Below are positions 37,173 through 44,980 of a stretch of 64,000 nt of DNA, one piece after another. A model generated the notes under the pieces. That model was given only the letters and a program-made list of their open reading frames with translations. It was not told the origin of the DNA and made no database searches. Location: contig NZ_CP135164.1 in NCBI RefSeq assembly GCF_001940225.2, positions 1,736,001 through 1,800,000 of the forward strand, given 5' to 3'. This stretch comes from Roseburia sp. 499 (GTDB lineage Bacteria; Bacillota; Clostridia; Lachnospirales; Lachnospiraceae). Both the position numbers and the translations under genes were made by a program. Numbering within the stretch: the stretch's first letter is position 1; each line of letters begins with the position of its first letter.

Positions 37173-37460
37173 CTAAAACAAAAAATTATCTTTTTCATCG
37201 ATTTGGTCTAAATATTCCAAAGATGCATTCTTCGCTAATTCACCAGTTTCCTGAAATGCTTGCTGCATTTTCTCGGCACACCCAATAAATGCCCCAATTG
37301 CTAATGAAGTTCTTCCTGAACATATACCATCTTCAATAATTTCCCTCATTATACCAAGATAGGCTCCATACATTTTCTCTAGTTCTTCTGACATCCCATC
37401 AAAATATTTTGACATTTCAACAATATAATTATCATCAATTGCAATCTTCTTATATCCCAT
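37173..37460 (-). CDS. Small helical protein of the effector cassette (WXG100-like size)
   Basis: A 95-residue protein, mostly two helices (EMSKYFDGMSEELEKMYGAY and the stretch from SLAIGAFIGCAEKMQQAFQE). It has no signal peptide and no transmembrane helix. It lacks an obvious WxG turn; the turn region reads EDGICSGRTSLAIG. Its size and position between the DUF5082-like and DUF5344-like genes suggest a third secretion partner or adaptor. Function is otherwise unknown. It is 17 bp upstream of the next gene. Confidence 0.55.
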   Translation of the reverse strand: MGYKKIAIDDNYIVEMSKYFDGMSEELEKMYGAYLGIMREIIEDGICSGRTSLAIGAFIGCAEKMQQAFQETGELAKNASLEYLDQIDEKDNFLF

Positions 37461-37464
37461 CCTA

Positions 37465-37903
37465 TTACCCCCTCACATTTCTGTGTTCCTCTCTATCTAA
37501 TTTTCTTAGTTCTTCTCTTAAAGAACAAATTCTGTTATTAGCGGAAACAATTTTCCCCTTGTTCGTTTCAATATAATTATCTAGCTCTAGTATTTTATTC
37601 CATATAGCAGTTTTAGCTCTGTCAAGTCCATCATATGCGTTTCCTAAATCTATTCCCTGTAAAAGCTGACTCATTCCACTATAATATCTATTTGCAATCT
37701 TGGCAGATTCAGAATGTAATGTTTTCTAATCTTGCCTTTCTCCTTTGAATACTTTCGAAAAAATTTGATTGAAAAGATGTGTATTTGCCTCTTAACATTT
37801 CTAATTCTTCAATTTTTTTCTCGCATTTATTTATCTCTGCGTAATAAAACTCAATATCATTTTCCTGTTCATGAATTTTATTTATTATTTTCTGTCGCGA
37901 CAT
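37465..37903 (-). pseudogene. YwqH/DUF5082-like T7SS partner gene interrupted by a frameshift
   Basis: Two overlapping reading frames make up one protein. The first, from the ATG at 37901-37903 (GGAAGGGAG upstream), encodes MSRQKIINKIHEQENDIEFY and continues as a coiled coil to RRKARLENITF-stop at 37709. Skipping one base within the AAAACATTA stretch (about 37715-37725) joins it to the other frame, HSESAKIANRYYSGMSQLLQ, which continues to 37465. The repaired product is about 143 residues, the size of B. subtilis YwqH (140). The shift could be a real mutation, programmed frameshifting or a sequencing error. Neither half alone looks complete. Confidence 0.65.
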
Positions 37904-37927
37904 AACAAATTTATGCTCCCTTCCTTC

Positions 37928-37991
37928 AAAAAAAGCTATGAACACCCCACCATCATGTACACTCTTGTTGTCTTCTGTAATGTTCATAGCT
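37928..37991 (-). terminator. Intrinsic terminator after the lactonase-like gene, abutting the effector cassette
   Basis: On the minus strand AGCTATGAACA pairs perfectly with TGTTCATAGCT across a loop of about 35 nt, followed by TTTTTTT. It lies 30 bp past the lactonase stop and ends only about 25 bp before the start codon of the frameshifted DUF5082-like gene. A reading frame that begins at 37987 runs through this hairpin, which argues against that frame's upstream start. Confidence 0.8.
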
Positions 37992-38020
37992 CTTTATGAT
38001 TTTTATTTTCTCTAATAATT

Positions 38021-39076
38021 TTACCCTAATTTATGAACACGAATACAATTCGGCTGATCAATAGAAATCGGCTTTTCTGACATCAAAAAGCATTTCTTCT
38101 TATAATCTACCCCAAAAGTTGTAATCGTATTGGTATCATGATTTAGACTTACAAAATGCTTGTTATCCGGCAACACCGCAATCGTCTTCGGATAACTTCC
38201 ACTAATCATAGAATCACAGACCTCTTCTAACATTCCTGTCTTTTCATCAATACTGTAAATAATAACTGTATTTACTCCTGCATTAGAGCAGAACAAATAC
38301 TTTCCATCTTCTGTTATTTCAATATCTGATGCTCCACAATTTGCCTTTTCCTTCGCATCTACCGTAGGAATTGACTGAATCTCTTCAAACTGAGGGCCAG
38401 CCTCTGTACATTCATAACGATATACATCTACTGCATTGCTTTCTTCACATAATACATAAGCAAACTTTCCATCTTTTGCAAAACGAATCATTCTTGGAGC
38501 AGAGTCCATATGTTCACGTAAAATATCCGCTATTTTCATTTTTCCACTCTGACTGTCAATCTTGTAAATCTTCACCTGATCTAAACCGCCATCTACGGCA
38601 CACAAATACTTTTCATCGGGGGTAAGCTTTACACAATTTACATGAGGACTATAATTGCGCTCTGCTATGCTTCTTCCCATTCCGGTATGGAAGATACCGT
38701 CTGCAATCTCACCGATGCTTCCGTCTTCCTCAAGATTCATCATTGTAACACGACCATCGTGATAACCACCAACAAATAGATAACGATTTTCTTTATCTAC
38801 CTCTACATAACATCCACGCATACCGCCAATCCATTTATCGTTAATTGGTTCTAAATCTCCATCCGGTAAAATCTTAAATGATGCTACACCTTCGTCCGCA
38901 ATCGAATATAAAAACTTTCCATCTGCCGATACTGTCAAATGGGATGGATTGTTAATTGGTACTACCTTTCTTTCTTCCATCTTCCCTTTTTCCACATCTA
39001 CATCATAGATATGAATCCCAACACTGTTTCCATGCGTATAAGTTCCCACATAAGCTACATACTTCTCCTTACTCAT
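38021..39076 (-). CDS. Lactonase-family beta-propeller protein (6-phosphogluconolactonase-like)
   Basis: A 351-residue cytoplasmic seven-bladed propeller of the YkgB/Pgl-type lactonase family. Repeated blade motifs are visible (PSHLTVSADGKFLYSI, PHVNCVKLTPDEKYLCAVD, ASDIEITEDGKYLFCSNAG, PKTIAVLPDNKHFVSL). The start was set at the ATG at 39074-39076, with AAGGAGG 8 bp upstream. Some members hydrolyse 6-phosphogluconolactone; without zwf or gnd nearby the substrate is uncertain. It follows the U32 peptidase gene by 4 bp. Confidence 0.88.
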   Translation of the reverse strand: MSKEKYVAYVGTYTHGNSVGIHIYDVDVEKGKMEERKVVPINNPSHLTVSADGKFLYSIADEGVASFKILPDGDLEPINDKWIGGMRGCYVEVDKENRYLFVGGYHDGRVTMMNLEEDGSIGEIADGIFHTGMGRSIAERNYSPHVNCVKLTPDEKYLCAVDGGLDQVKIYKIDSQSGKMKIADILREHMDSAPRMIRFAKDGKFAYVLCEESNAVDVYRYECTEAGPQFEEIQSIPTVDAKEKANCGASDIEITEDGKYLFCSNAGVNTVIIYSIDEKTGMLEEVCDSMISGSYPKTIAVLPDNKHFVSLNHDTNTITTFGVDYKKKCFLMSEKPISIDQPNCIRVHKLG

Positions 39077-39080
39077 CCTA

Positions 39081-40313
39081 CTATTCCTCCTTCTCCTGTC
39101 TGCGTAAGATATCAAACTTTTCTAAGCTTTGACCTAGGTCAATATACAACACCTGCTTTGGATGAGGTGCTGATTCCATTGGGTTTCCATCTTCGTCCTG
39201 TATTGCTTTTACAGTAACAAGGATATTATCCCCATTTGGCTTCATTACTTCAATTTCTTCCCCCACAGAGAATTTATTTCTCTGCTCAATTCTGTAAAAT
39301 CCCTGAGCATTCTGCTCTCCCACAATTCCAAGATAAGTATATTCTTTCACATAAGTGTTACTATCATATATCTGTGACTCTTCACTTGGCTTTCCAAAAA
39401 AGAATCCGGTTGTAAACTGCCGATACGTACAGTTAGAAATCTGGTCTAAATACCATGGCATATTCTGACGGTATTTTTCTTCTGATTCCAAATAATCATC
39501 AATTGCCTTTCGATAAGTTCTCGCTACTGTCGCAACATAAAGTGCAGTCTTCATTCTACCTTCTATTTTAAAACTATCAATCCCTGCGTCTATCATTTCC
39601 GGAATATGCTCAATCATGCACAAGTCCTTGGAGTTAAAAATGTAAGTTCCCCGTTCATTTTCATACACCGGTAAATATTCTCCCGGTCTTTTCTCTTCTA
39701 CGACTGCATATTTCCAGCGACACGGATGGGTACATGCTCCCTGATTCGCATCTCTTCCGGTAAAATAATTGCTGAGTAAGCATCTTCCGGAATAAGAAAT
39801 ACACATTGCTCCATGAATAAATGTCTCTATTTCCATATCCTCCGGAATATTCTGCCGGATTTCTTTGATTTCTGCCAAAGACAATTCTCTTGCAGAAACC
39901 ACACGCTTTGCACCTTGTCCATACCAAAACTGATAGGTTCCATAATTGGTATTATTCGCTTGAGTAGAAATATGTATTTCTATCTCAGGACAGATTTCCT
40001 TTGCTATCGTAAAGATTCCCGGATCAGAAATAATCAATGCATCCGGTCCAATCTCTTTTAACTCTTTAAAATATTCTCTTACACCATCCAAATCATAATT
40101 ATGTGCAAGAATATTTGCAGTCACATAAACTTTCACACCATGTTCATGAGCAAATGCAATTCCTTCTGCCATATCTTCTTTTGAAAAGTTCTTTGCCTTG
40201 GCACGAAGCCCAAAAACTTCTCCGCCGATATAAACAGCATCTGCTCCAAAAACAACTGCAATTTTTAATACTTCAAGACTGCTTGCCGGAACAAGCAATT
40301 CTGGCTTTCTCAT
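39081..40313 (-). CDS. U32-family peptidase / RlhA-like protein
   Basis: A 410-residue protein of the peptidase U32 family, with the N-terminal KPELLVPASSLEVLKIAV and GADAVYIGGEVFGLRAKAKN, and the Cys-containing central block ISYSGRCLLSNYFTGRDANQGAC followed by EGRMKTALYVA. Family members include proteases and also RlhA/TrhP, which hydroxylate rRNA or tRNA, so the name peptidase is historical. The neighbouring O-methyltransferase (40310-40966) resembles TrmR, which methylates ho5U34 made by a TrhP-type U32 protein. The 4-bp overlap supports a joint role in forming mo5U in tRNA (inference). Confidence 0.9.
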   Translation of the reverse strand: MRKPELLVPASSLEVLKIAVVFGADAVYIGGEVFGLRAKAKNFSKEDMAEGIAFAHEHGVKVYVTANILAHNYDLDGVREYFKELKEIGPDALIISDPGIFTIAKEICPEIEIHISTQANNTNYGTYQFWYGQGAKRVVSARELSLAEIKEIRQNIPEDMEIETFIHGAMCISYSGRCLLSNYFTGRDANQGACTHPCRWKYAVVEEKRPGEYLPVYENERGTYIFNSKDLCMIEHIPEMIDAGIDSFKIEGRMKTALYVATVARTYRKAIDDYLESEEKYRQNMPWYLDQISNCTYRQFTTGFFFGKPSEESQIYDSNTYVKEYTYLGIVGEQNAQGFYRIEQRNKFSVGEEIEVMKPNGDNILVTVKAIQDEDGNPMESAPHPKQVLYIDLGQSLEKFDILRRQEKEE

Positions 40314-40966
40314 ACTTCATTTCCTTCCTTTTTCACACTAATAGTCACTCCATCACCGACCGGCAATACAGAAGTAACCAGTTCTTTCATATGGGTAATC
40401 TCATAAAGATAATCCCGCATTCTTTTATGAATAGTACGGTCTCTTCTGGTAACTGCAAATCTGGACTCTATGATATCCCCATCTTGCAATACATTATCAG
40501 ACACCAAAATTCCGCCTTTATTTAACAACCGCATCACTTCCGGCAAAAAATTGATGTATTGTCCTTTTGCTGCATCCATAAAAATAAAATCATAAGGCTC
40601 CTGCAGTGTTTTCAAAATCTCTGCAGCATCCCCTTCTAATAATTCTATCACATTCTGCTTTCCTGCGTGCAAAAAGTTTTCCTTTGCTATTGGAATTCTT
40701 TTTTCATAATTTTCAATGGTAGTAATCCGACACTCCACCGGATTGTATTCCTCCATCAACAATGCAGAAAATCCTACTGCCGTTCCCACCTCTAAGATAC
40801 GTTTCGGGCAGTTCATGGCAAGCAGGAGTTTCAATAAATTCTGTGTTTCCTTGCGTATGATGGGCACATAATTTTTGCGTGCCTCATTTTCTATTTTGTC
40901 TAAAATTTCTGTATTCCCATTATCCAGAGAATTGATATAGGTAATCAGACGTTCTTCTACTATCAT
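40310..40966 (-). CDS. SAM-dependent O-methyltransferase (probable tRNA mo5U methyltransferase TrmR)
   Basis: A 218-residue class I methyltransferase of the COMT/YrrM type. The SAM motif is LEVGTAVGFSALLM, the metal/acid motif FIFMDAAKGQY, and motif VI region GGILVSDNVLQDGDI. Bacillus YrrM (TrmR) methylates 5-hydroxyuridine-34 of tRNA and is encoded beside a U32 peptidase and mltG, as here. This gene overlaps the U32 gene by 4 bp and the MltG-like gene upstream by 4 bp. Assignment as TrmR is by context; the methyltransferase fold is clear. Confidence 0.88.
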   Translation of the reverse strand: MIVEERLITYINSLDNGNTEILDKIENEARKNYVPIIRKETQNLLKLLLAMNCPKRILEVGTAVGFSALLMEEYNPVECRITTIENYEKRIPIAKENFLHAGKQNVIELLEGDAAEILKTLQEPYDFIFMDAAKGQYINFLPEVMRLLNKGGILVSDNVLQDGDIIESRFAVTRRDRTIHKRMRDYLYEITHMKELVTSVLPVGDGVTISVKKEGNEV

Positions 40967-41346
40967 TCGTCAGTTTCCTCGATTTCTTCCTTCGCCATCA
41001 CTTGCATCATCTCTTTTGCAGTCATAGACGTATTTAAGGTGTATAATCCCGATTTAATCTCCTTCGCATAAGAAGATAACTTAAGCTGTATTGTAAAAAG
41101 CATATGGTTATCAACCAGTCCCTTTTCTTCCATCTCAATTCCTAAGTCCCAGGCAGACATATTCTGTTCTACTTCTACCATAACATCTCTTCCCGGAGCA
41201 CTTTCCATCGCCGGTTCTGTAAATACCCGATAGCCAAGATCATATGCTACTGTTGCCAGCTGAATCACTACAAATATAACCAAAACCATCAGCAACGTGC
41301 TTAAAATAATTCCCAGCAACTGTAATGCTGTTCTACCACTTTTCAT
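40963..41346 (-). CDS. MltG-like protein lacking the transglycosylase domain
   Basis: A 127-residue protein: transmembrane helix about 8-32, followed by the LysM-like subdomain that precedes the catalytic domain in MltG (MVEVEQNMSAWDLGIEMEEK, then GLYTLNTSMTAKEMMQVMAK). Full-length MltG is above 330 residues with a catalytic Glu in a YceG domain; that domain is missing here. The frame ends cleanly in acidic residues and overlaps the next gene by 4 bp, so it looks like a stable short form rather than a fresh break. The start was set at the ATG at 41344-41346 (GGGAGG upstream). Confidence 0.8.
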   Translation of the reverse strand: MKSGRTALQLLGIILSTLLMVLVIFVVIQLATVAYDLGYRVFTEPAMESAPGRDVMVEVEQNMSAWDLGIEMEEKGLVDNHMLFTIQLKLSSYAKEIKSGLYTLNTSMTAKEMMQVMAKEEIEETDE

Positions 41347-41377
41347 AATATCTCGCCCTCCCGGATCATTCTTTTCC

Positions 41378-41710
41378 TTAGTCGAAATCAATTTCCTGCA
41401 TCAAACGGTAATTAATATGCTGGAACATACGGCATAGTGCTAATTCCGCTGCAAGATATTCACTCACATCAGGCTGTGCCCGCAAAGGTGCAGATTCTTC
41501 CTGTAAACGGTCAATTTCCGTAAACAGGTCAATCTGCTCTCTGCTATTTTGTAATAAATAAGTTCTTTTACGAAACTCATTCACCTGACGTTCCTTTTCC
41601 GGATCCATATGAATCCTGGCGCGCATTTCTTGATATTTCTGATACTCCGGGCTTTCTTTCAGCGCATCCACCAAAAGTCCGATACATTCATCTACCCGAT
41701 ACATACACAT
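41378..41710 (-). CDS. YlbF/YmcA-family protein
   Basis: A 110-residue all-helical protein of the YlbF (DUF964) family (LVDALKESPEYQKYQEMRAR, DPEKERQVNEFRKRTYLLQN). In Bacillus, YlbF, YmcA and YaaT form a complex that controls RNase Y and mRNA maturation; whether this homologue does the same is inferred. It starts 2 bp before the RNase J stop on the same strand, linking it to an RNA-decay gene. Confidence 0.85.
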   Translation of the reverse strand: MCMYRVDECIGLLVDALKESPEYQKYQEMRARIHMDPEKERQVNEFRKRTYLLQNSREQIDLFTEIDRLQEESAPLRAQPDVSEYLAAELALCRMFQHINYRLMQEIDFD

Positions 41711-41712
41711 CC

Positions 41713-43383
41713 CTACACTTCCATAATAATCGGCATAATCATTGGTCTTCTTTTTGTCTTCTTCCAGACAAACTCACCTAAATCATCTTTGATTGAAGTC
41801 TTAATTTTTCCCCAATCTGTAATATTTTTTTCCATGCAGTATTCCATGGTATCTTCTAATACCTGTTTTGCCTCATCCATAAGGCTTTCCGATCCTCTTA
41901 CATAGACAAAACCACGACTTACAATATCCGGTCCTGCCAATACTTGACCGCTTCCTGATTCCAATGTCATAACTACAATAATGATTCCATCCTCTGCCAG
42001 ATGCTGACGATCTCGTAATACGATATTTCCTACATCGCCAACACCAAGTCCATCTACCAAAATATCTCCTACCGGAACCTGACCGGTAATAGCAGCTCCC
42101 TCTTCATCTAACTCCAGCACATCTCCGGAAGAAAGAATAAAAATATTATCCTTGTTGATTCCCAATTCTTCTGCAACCTTTGCCTGTGCTGTTAAATGCT
42201 TATATTCTCCATGAACCGGAATGGCATATTTCGGTTTTACCAGAGAATAAATCAACTTGATTTCCTCTTGGCAGGCATGTCCGGATACATGTGCATCCTG
42301 AAAGATTACTTCTGCACCTTTCATAAATAATTCATTGATTACATTAGATACTGCCTTTTCATTTCCCGGAATTGGATTAGAACTAAAAATAATAGTATCT
42401 CCCGGCTTAATCGTTACCTTTTTATGAAGATTGGATGCCATACGTGACAATGCTGCCATAGACTCTCCCTGACTTCCTGTCGTGATGAGTACCGTCTGTT
42501 CATCCGGATAATCTTTTAACTGTTCGATATCAATTAGTGTATTTTCCGGTATCTGTAAATATCCCAACTCTGTTGCCGTATTGATGATATTTACCATACT
42601 GCGTCCTTCAACGACTACCTTTCTGCCATATTTGTATGCAGAGTTGATAATCTGCTGTACACGATCCACATTAGAAGCAAAGGTTGCGATAATAATTCTG
42701 GTATGTGGATGATCCGCAAAAATATTATCAAAGGTCTTTCCTACCGTACGTTCGGAATTTGTAAATCCCGGACGCTCTGCATTGGTACTGTCACACATCA
42801 ATGCAAGTACACCCTTCTTTCCAATTTCACCAAATCTCTGCAAATCAATGGAATCACCAAATACCGGTGTATAATCTACTTTAAAGTCTCCGGTATGAAC
42901 AACAATTCCTGCCGGTGAATAAATTGCAAGTGCTGCAGCATCCTGAATACTGTGATTTGTCTTAATAAATTCTACTCGGAAACATCCCAAATTAATGTGC
43001 TGTCCGTATTTTACTACTTTGCGCTTTACCTTTGTCAACATATTATGCTCACGCAGTTTGTTTTCAATAATACCAATAGTAAGCTTTGTTGCATAAATCG
43101 GTACGTTAATATCTTTTAGTACATAAGGAATTGCTCCAATATGGTCTTCATGACCATGGGTAATAAAAAATCCCTTTACTTTATCAATATTATTTTTCAA
43201 ATAAGTTACATCCGGAATAACTAAGTCAATTCCTAACATATCGTCTTCCGGGAATGACAGACCGCAATCTACCACAATAATACTGTCCTCATATTCAAAG
43301 GCAGTAATATTCATTCCAATCTGTTCTAATCCACCTAAAGGAATGATTTTTAATTTTGAATTGTTTGTTTGTTGTTTCTTCAA
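41713..43383 (-). CDS. rnj: Ribonuclease J
   Basis: Dual endo-/5'-3' exoribonuclease of the metallo-beta-lactamase/beta-CASP family, central in mRNA turnover of Firmicutes. Zinc motif HGHEDHIGAIP, HSIQDAAALAIYSPAG, TGDFKVDYTP, and beta-CASP motifs MCDSTNAERPG, TTGSQGE and HVSGHACQEE are present. The best start is a TTG at 43381-43383 (LKKQQTNNSKLKII), with GGAGGT 5 bp upstream. It gives 556 residues, the normal RNase J size; the longer frame has no ribosome site. Confidence 0.95.
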   Translation of the reverse strand: MKKQQTNNSKLKIIPLGGLEQIGMNITAFEYEDSIIVVDCGLSFPEDDMLGIDLVIPDVTYLKNNIDKVKGFFITHGHEDHIGAIPYVLKDINVPIYATKLTIGIIENKLREHNMLTKVKRKVVKYGQHINLGCFRVEFIKTNHSIQDAAALAIYSPAGIVVHTGDFKVDYTPVFGDSIDLQRFGEIGKKGVLALMCDSTNAERPGFTNSERTVGKTFDNIFADHPHTRIIIATFASNVDRVQQIINSAYKYGRKVVVEGRSMVNIINTATELGYLQIPENTLIDIEQLKDYPDEQTVLITTGSQGESMAALSRMASNLHKKVTIKPGDTIIFSSNPIPGNEKAVSNVINELFMKGAEVIFQDAHVSGHACQEEIKLIYSLVKPKYAIPVHGEYKHLTAQAKVAEELGINKDNIFILSSGDVLELDEEGAAITGQVPVGDILVDGLGVGDVGNIVLRDRQHLAEDGIIIVVMTLESGSGQVLAGPDIVSRGFVYVRGSESLMDEAKQVLEDTMEYCMEKNITDWGKIKTSIKDDLGEFVWKKTKRRPMIMPIIMEV

Positions 43384-43417
43384 ATTGCACCTCCACAAGT
43401 TGCCAACACCCTGCATC

Positions 43418-43876
43418 TTATGACTGGCTCTCCTGTCTCTTCCTCAGACATTCTTTACAATAGCCGTAAAGCTTTACTTCATGGTTGGTGACCTGAAAAG
43501 AGGCTGATTCCATTATCCGCGCCTCTAATTCATCTAACAGGTCATCCCGAAAAGAGATAATCTTCCCACACTCTAAGCATATTAAATGATGGTGGTGATG
43601 TGCCTCTTCTCCATTCAACTTTCCAATTTCATAACGCACATAACCATCACCTAATTGAATACTTTCCACCAAGTCAAGTTCTACTAACAACTGTATGGTT
43701 CTGTAAACAGTCGCCAATCCGATTTCCGGGAAATCGGCTTTTACTATTTCATATATTTCTTCCGCAGTCAGATGTTTATCCTCACAAGACGCAAGAGCTT
43801 CTAATACTAGTATTCTCTGTTTCGTAATTTTCAGCCCTTTTTCCTTTAATATCTGTTTAAAATCATCCTGAAGCAT
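43418..43876 (-). CDS. Fur-family metal- or peroxide-responsive repressor
   Basis: A 152-residue repressor with winged helix (RILVLEALASCEDKHLTAEE, IGLATVYRTIQLLVE) and dimerisation domain containing the His-rich metal site HHHHHLICLECGKI and the structural zinc pair CLEC/CKEC. The sequence alone does not distinguish Fur, Zur and PerR. It lies 34 bp upstream of the RNase J start on the same strand and follows the DUF1292 gene. Confidence 0.92.
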   Translation of the reverse strand: MLQDDFKQILKEKGLKITKQRILVLEALASCEDKHLTAEEIYEIVKADFPEIGLATVYRTIQLLVELDLVESIQLGDGYVRYEIGKLNGEEAHHHHHLICLECGKIISFRDDLLDELEARIMESASFQVTNHEVKLYGYCKECLRKRQESQS

Positions 43877-43904
43877 TCTTAAAACACCTTCCTGTAAAAT
43901 TCGC

Positions 43905-44165
43905 CTATAATGTTATATCTACATCTTCTAGAATTTCTGCAAAAATCTTGGACATATATTCCAATTCTTCCTCAGATTCTACCATTTCATACACGGATTC
44001 TTCTTCATTTTCCTGTGATACATCCTTCAAAATAAACGCATCAGAATCCCCATCCTCTTCTACCGATACCAACAGATAATCCATTCCATTGATTTTCGTC
44101 TGCTCTACTACATAAAATTCTACGCTCTCCTCACTATCGGGAGCGCGAAATGTCACTTTTTCCAT
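43905..44165 (-). CDS. DUF1292 family protein
   Basis: An 86-residue, very acidic protein of the DUF1292 family (VEFYVVEQTKINGMDYLLVS, then EDGDSDAFILKDVSQENEEE). In Firmicutes this gene commonly follows ireB and ruvX, as here. Function is unknown. It is 18 bp downstream of ruvX. Confidence 0.88.
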   Translation of the reverse strand: MEKVTFRAPDSEESVEFYVVEQTKINGMDYLLVSVEEDGDSDAFILKDVSQENEEESVYEMVESEEELEYMSKIFAEILEDVDITL

Positions 44166-44183
44166 ATTTTCATTCCTTCCAGA

Positions 44184-44615
44184 TTATTCCTTTTGAAATG
44201 CCAGTGAATCCAGATACCCCTGTAAAATAAATACAGCCGCCAACTTATCTACATACTGTTTCCTGTTTTCTCGGCGTATTCCGCCTTCCATCATGGCACG
44301 ATCCGCTGCAACAGTAGTAAGACGTTCATCCCATAAAATGACCTCCAAACCACAGCGCTTCTCTAACATTTCTTTAAATTCAAGGGTCTTTTCACAACGT
44401 TCCCCTTCCGTATTGTTCATGTTTTTGGGAAATCCAAGTACAATTTTGTCCACCTGATACTCATCCACCAACTCCTGTATTCTTGCAAGAGTTTGACGTA
44501 GTTTTCCCGGTGACTTTCGACCAATAATCTCCACTCCCTGGGCAGTTACCAATAAGGCATCGCTTACTGCGACCCCTACTGTCTTGGAACCAAAGTCCAG
44601 TCCCATAATTCGCAT
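44184..44615 (-). CDS. ruvX: YqgF/RuvX Holliday junction resolvase-like protein
   Basis: A 143-residue RNase H-like nuclease. [19 protein letters not shown] holds the first catalytic Asp, [14 protein letters not shown] the middle motif, and [11 protein letters not shown] the third acidic cluster. YqgF takes part in pre-16S rRNA 5'-end maturation in bacteria and resembles RuvC. Conserved neighbours are ireB (10 bp upstream) and DUF1292. Confidence 0.94.
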   Translation of the reverse strand: MRIMGLDFGSKTVGVAVSDALLVTAQGVEIIGRKSPGKLRQTLARIQELVDEYQVDKIVLGFPKNMNNTEGERCEKTLEFKEMLEKRCGLEVILWDERLTTVAADRAMMEGGIRRENRKQYVDKLAAVFILQGYLDSLAFQKE

Positions 44616-44625
44616 ATGTTTCCTC

Positions 44626-44889
44626 CTATTCCCAGGAATTACTCTTAATATATCGCCGCAGAATCTCTTCTACCAATTCGTCTCTTTCCACTTTCATAAT
44701 AAGACTTCTGGCATTCTTGTGGCTGGTAATGTACGTTGGATCACCGGACATAATATATCCAACAATCTGATTCACGGGATTATATCCCTTTTCCTTTAAC
44801 GCACTATATACGATTTCCAGCACATCATCAACCTTTATCTGCTGCTCTTTTTCCACTTTAAAATATTGTGTATTATTCTTATCCTGCAT
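44626..44889 (-). CDS. ireB: IreB-family regulatory phosphoprotein
   Basis: An 87-residue protein (DUF965) beginning [20 protein letters not shown], with [25 protein letters not shown] typical of the family. In Enterococcus, IreB is phosphorylated by the kinase IreK on N-terminal threonines and modulates cephalosporin tolerance; Thr7 here is the likely site. First of the ireB-ruvX-DUF1292 group. Confidence 0.93.
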   Translation of the reverse strand: MQDKNNTQYFKVEKEQQIKVDDVLEIVYSALKEKGYNPVNQIVGYIMSGDPTYITSHKNARSLIMKVERDELVEEILRRYIKSNSWE

Positions 44890-44980
44890 AATTTCACGCC
44901 CTTATTTGTTGCTCTTTCGTTCTAAAAAACATTCCTTTTATCTATTTTAATATAAATACTCTGGAAATTCAATCTGTTTT

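Noticed and set aside
37709..37987. A complete 92-residue frame beginning at 37987
   Set aside because: Its first 28 codons lie in the terminator hairpin of the preceding gene, and a ribosome site supports the ATG at 37901-37903. It is the first part of the frameshifted DUF5082-like gene.
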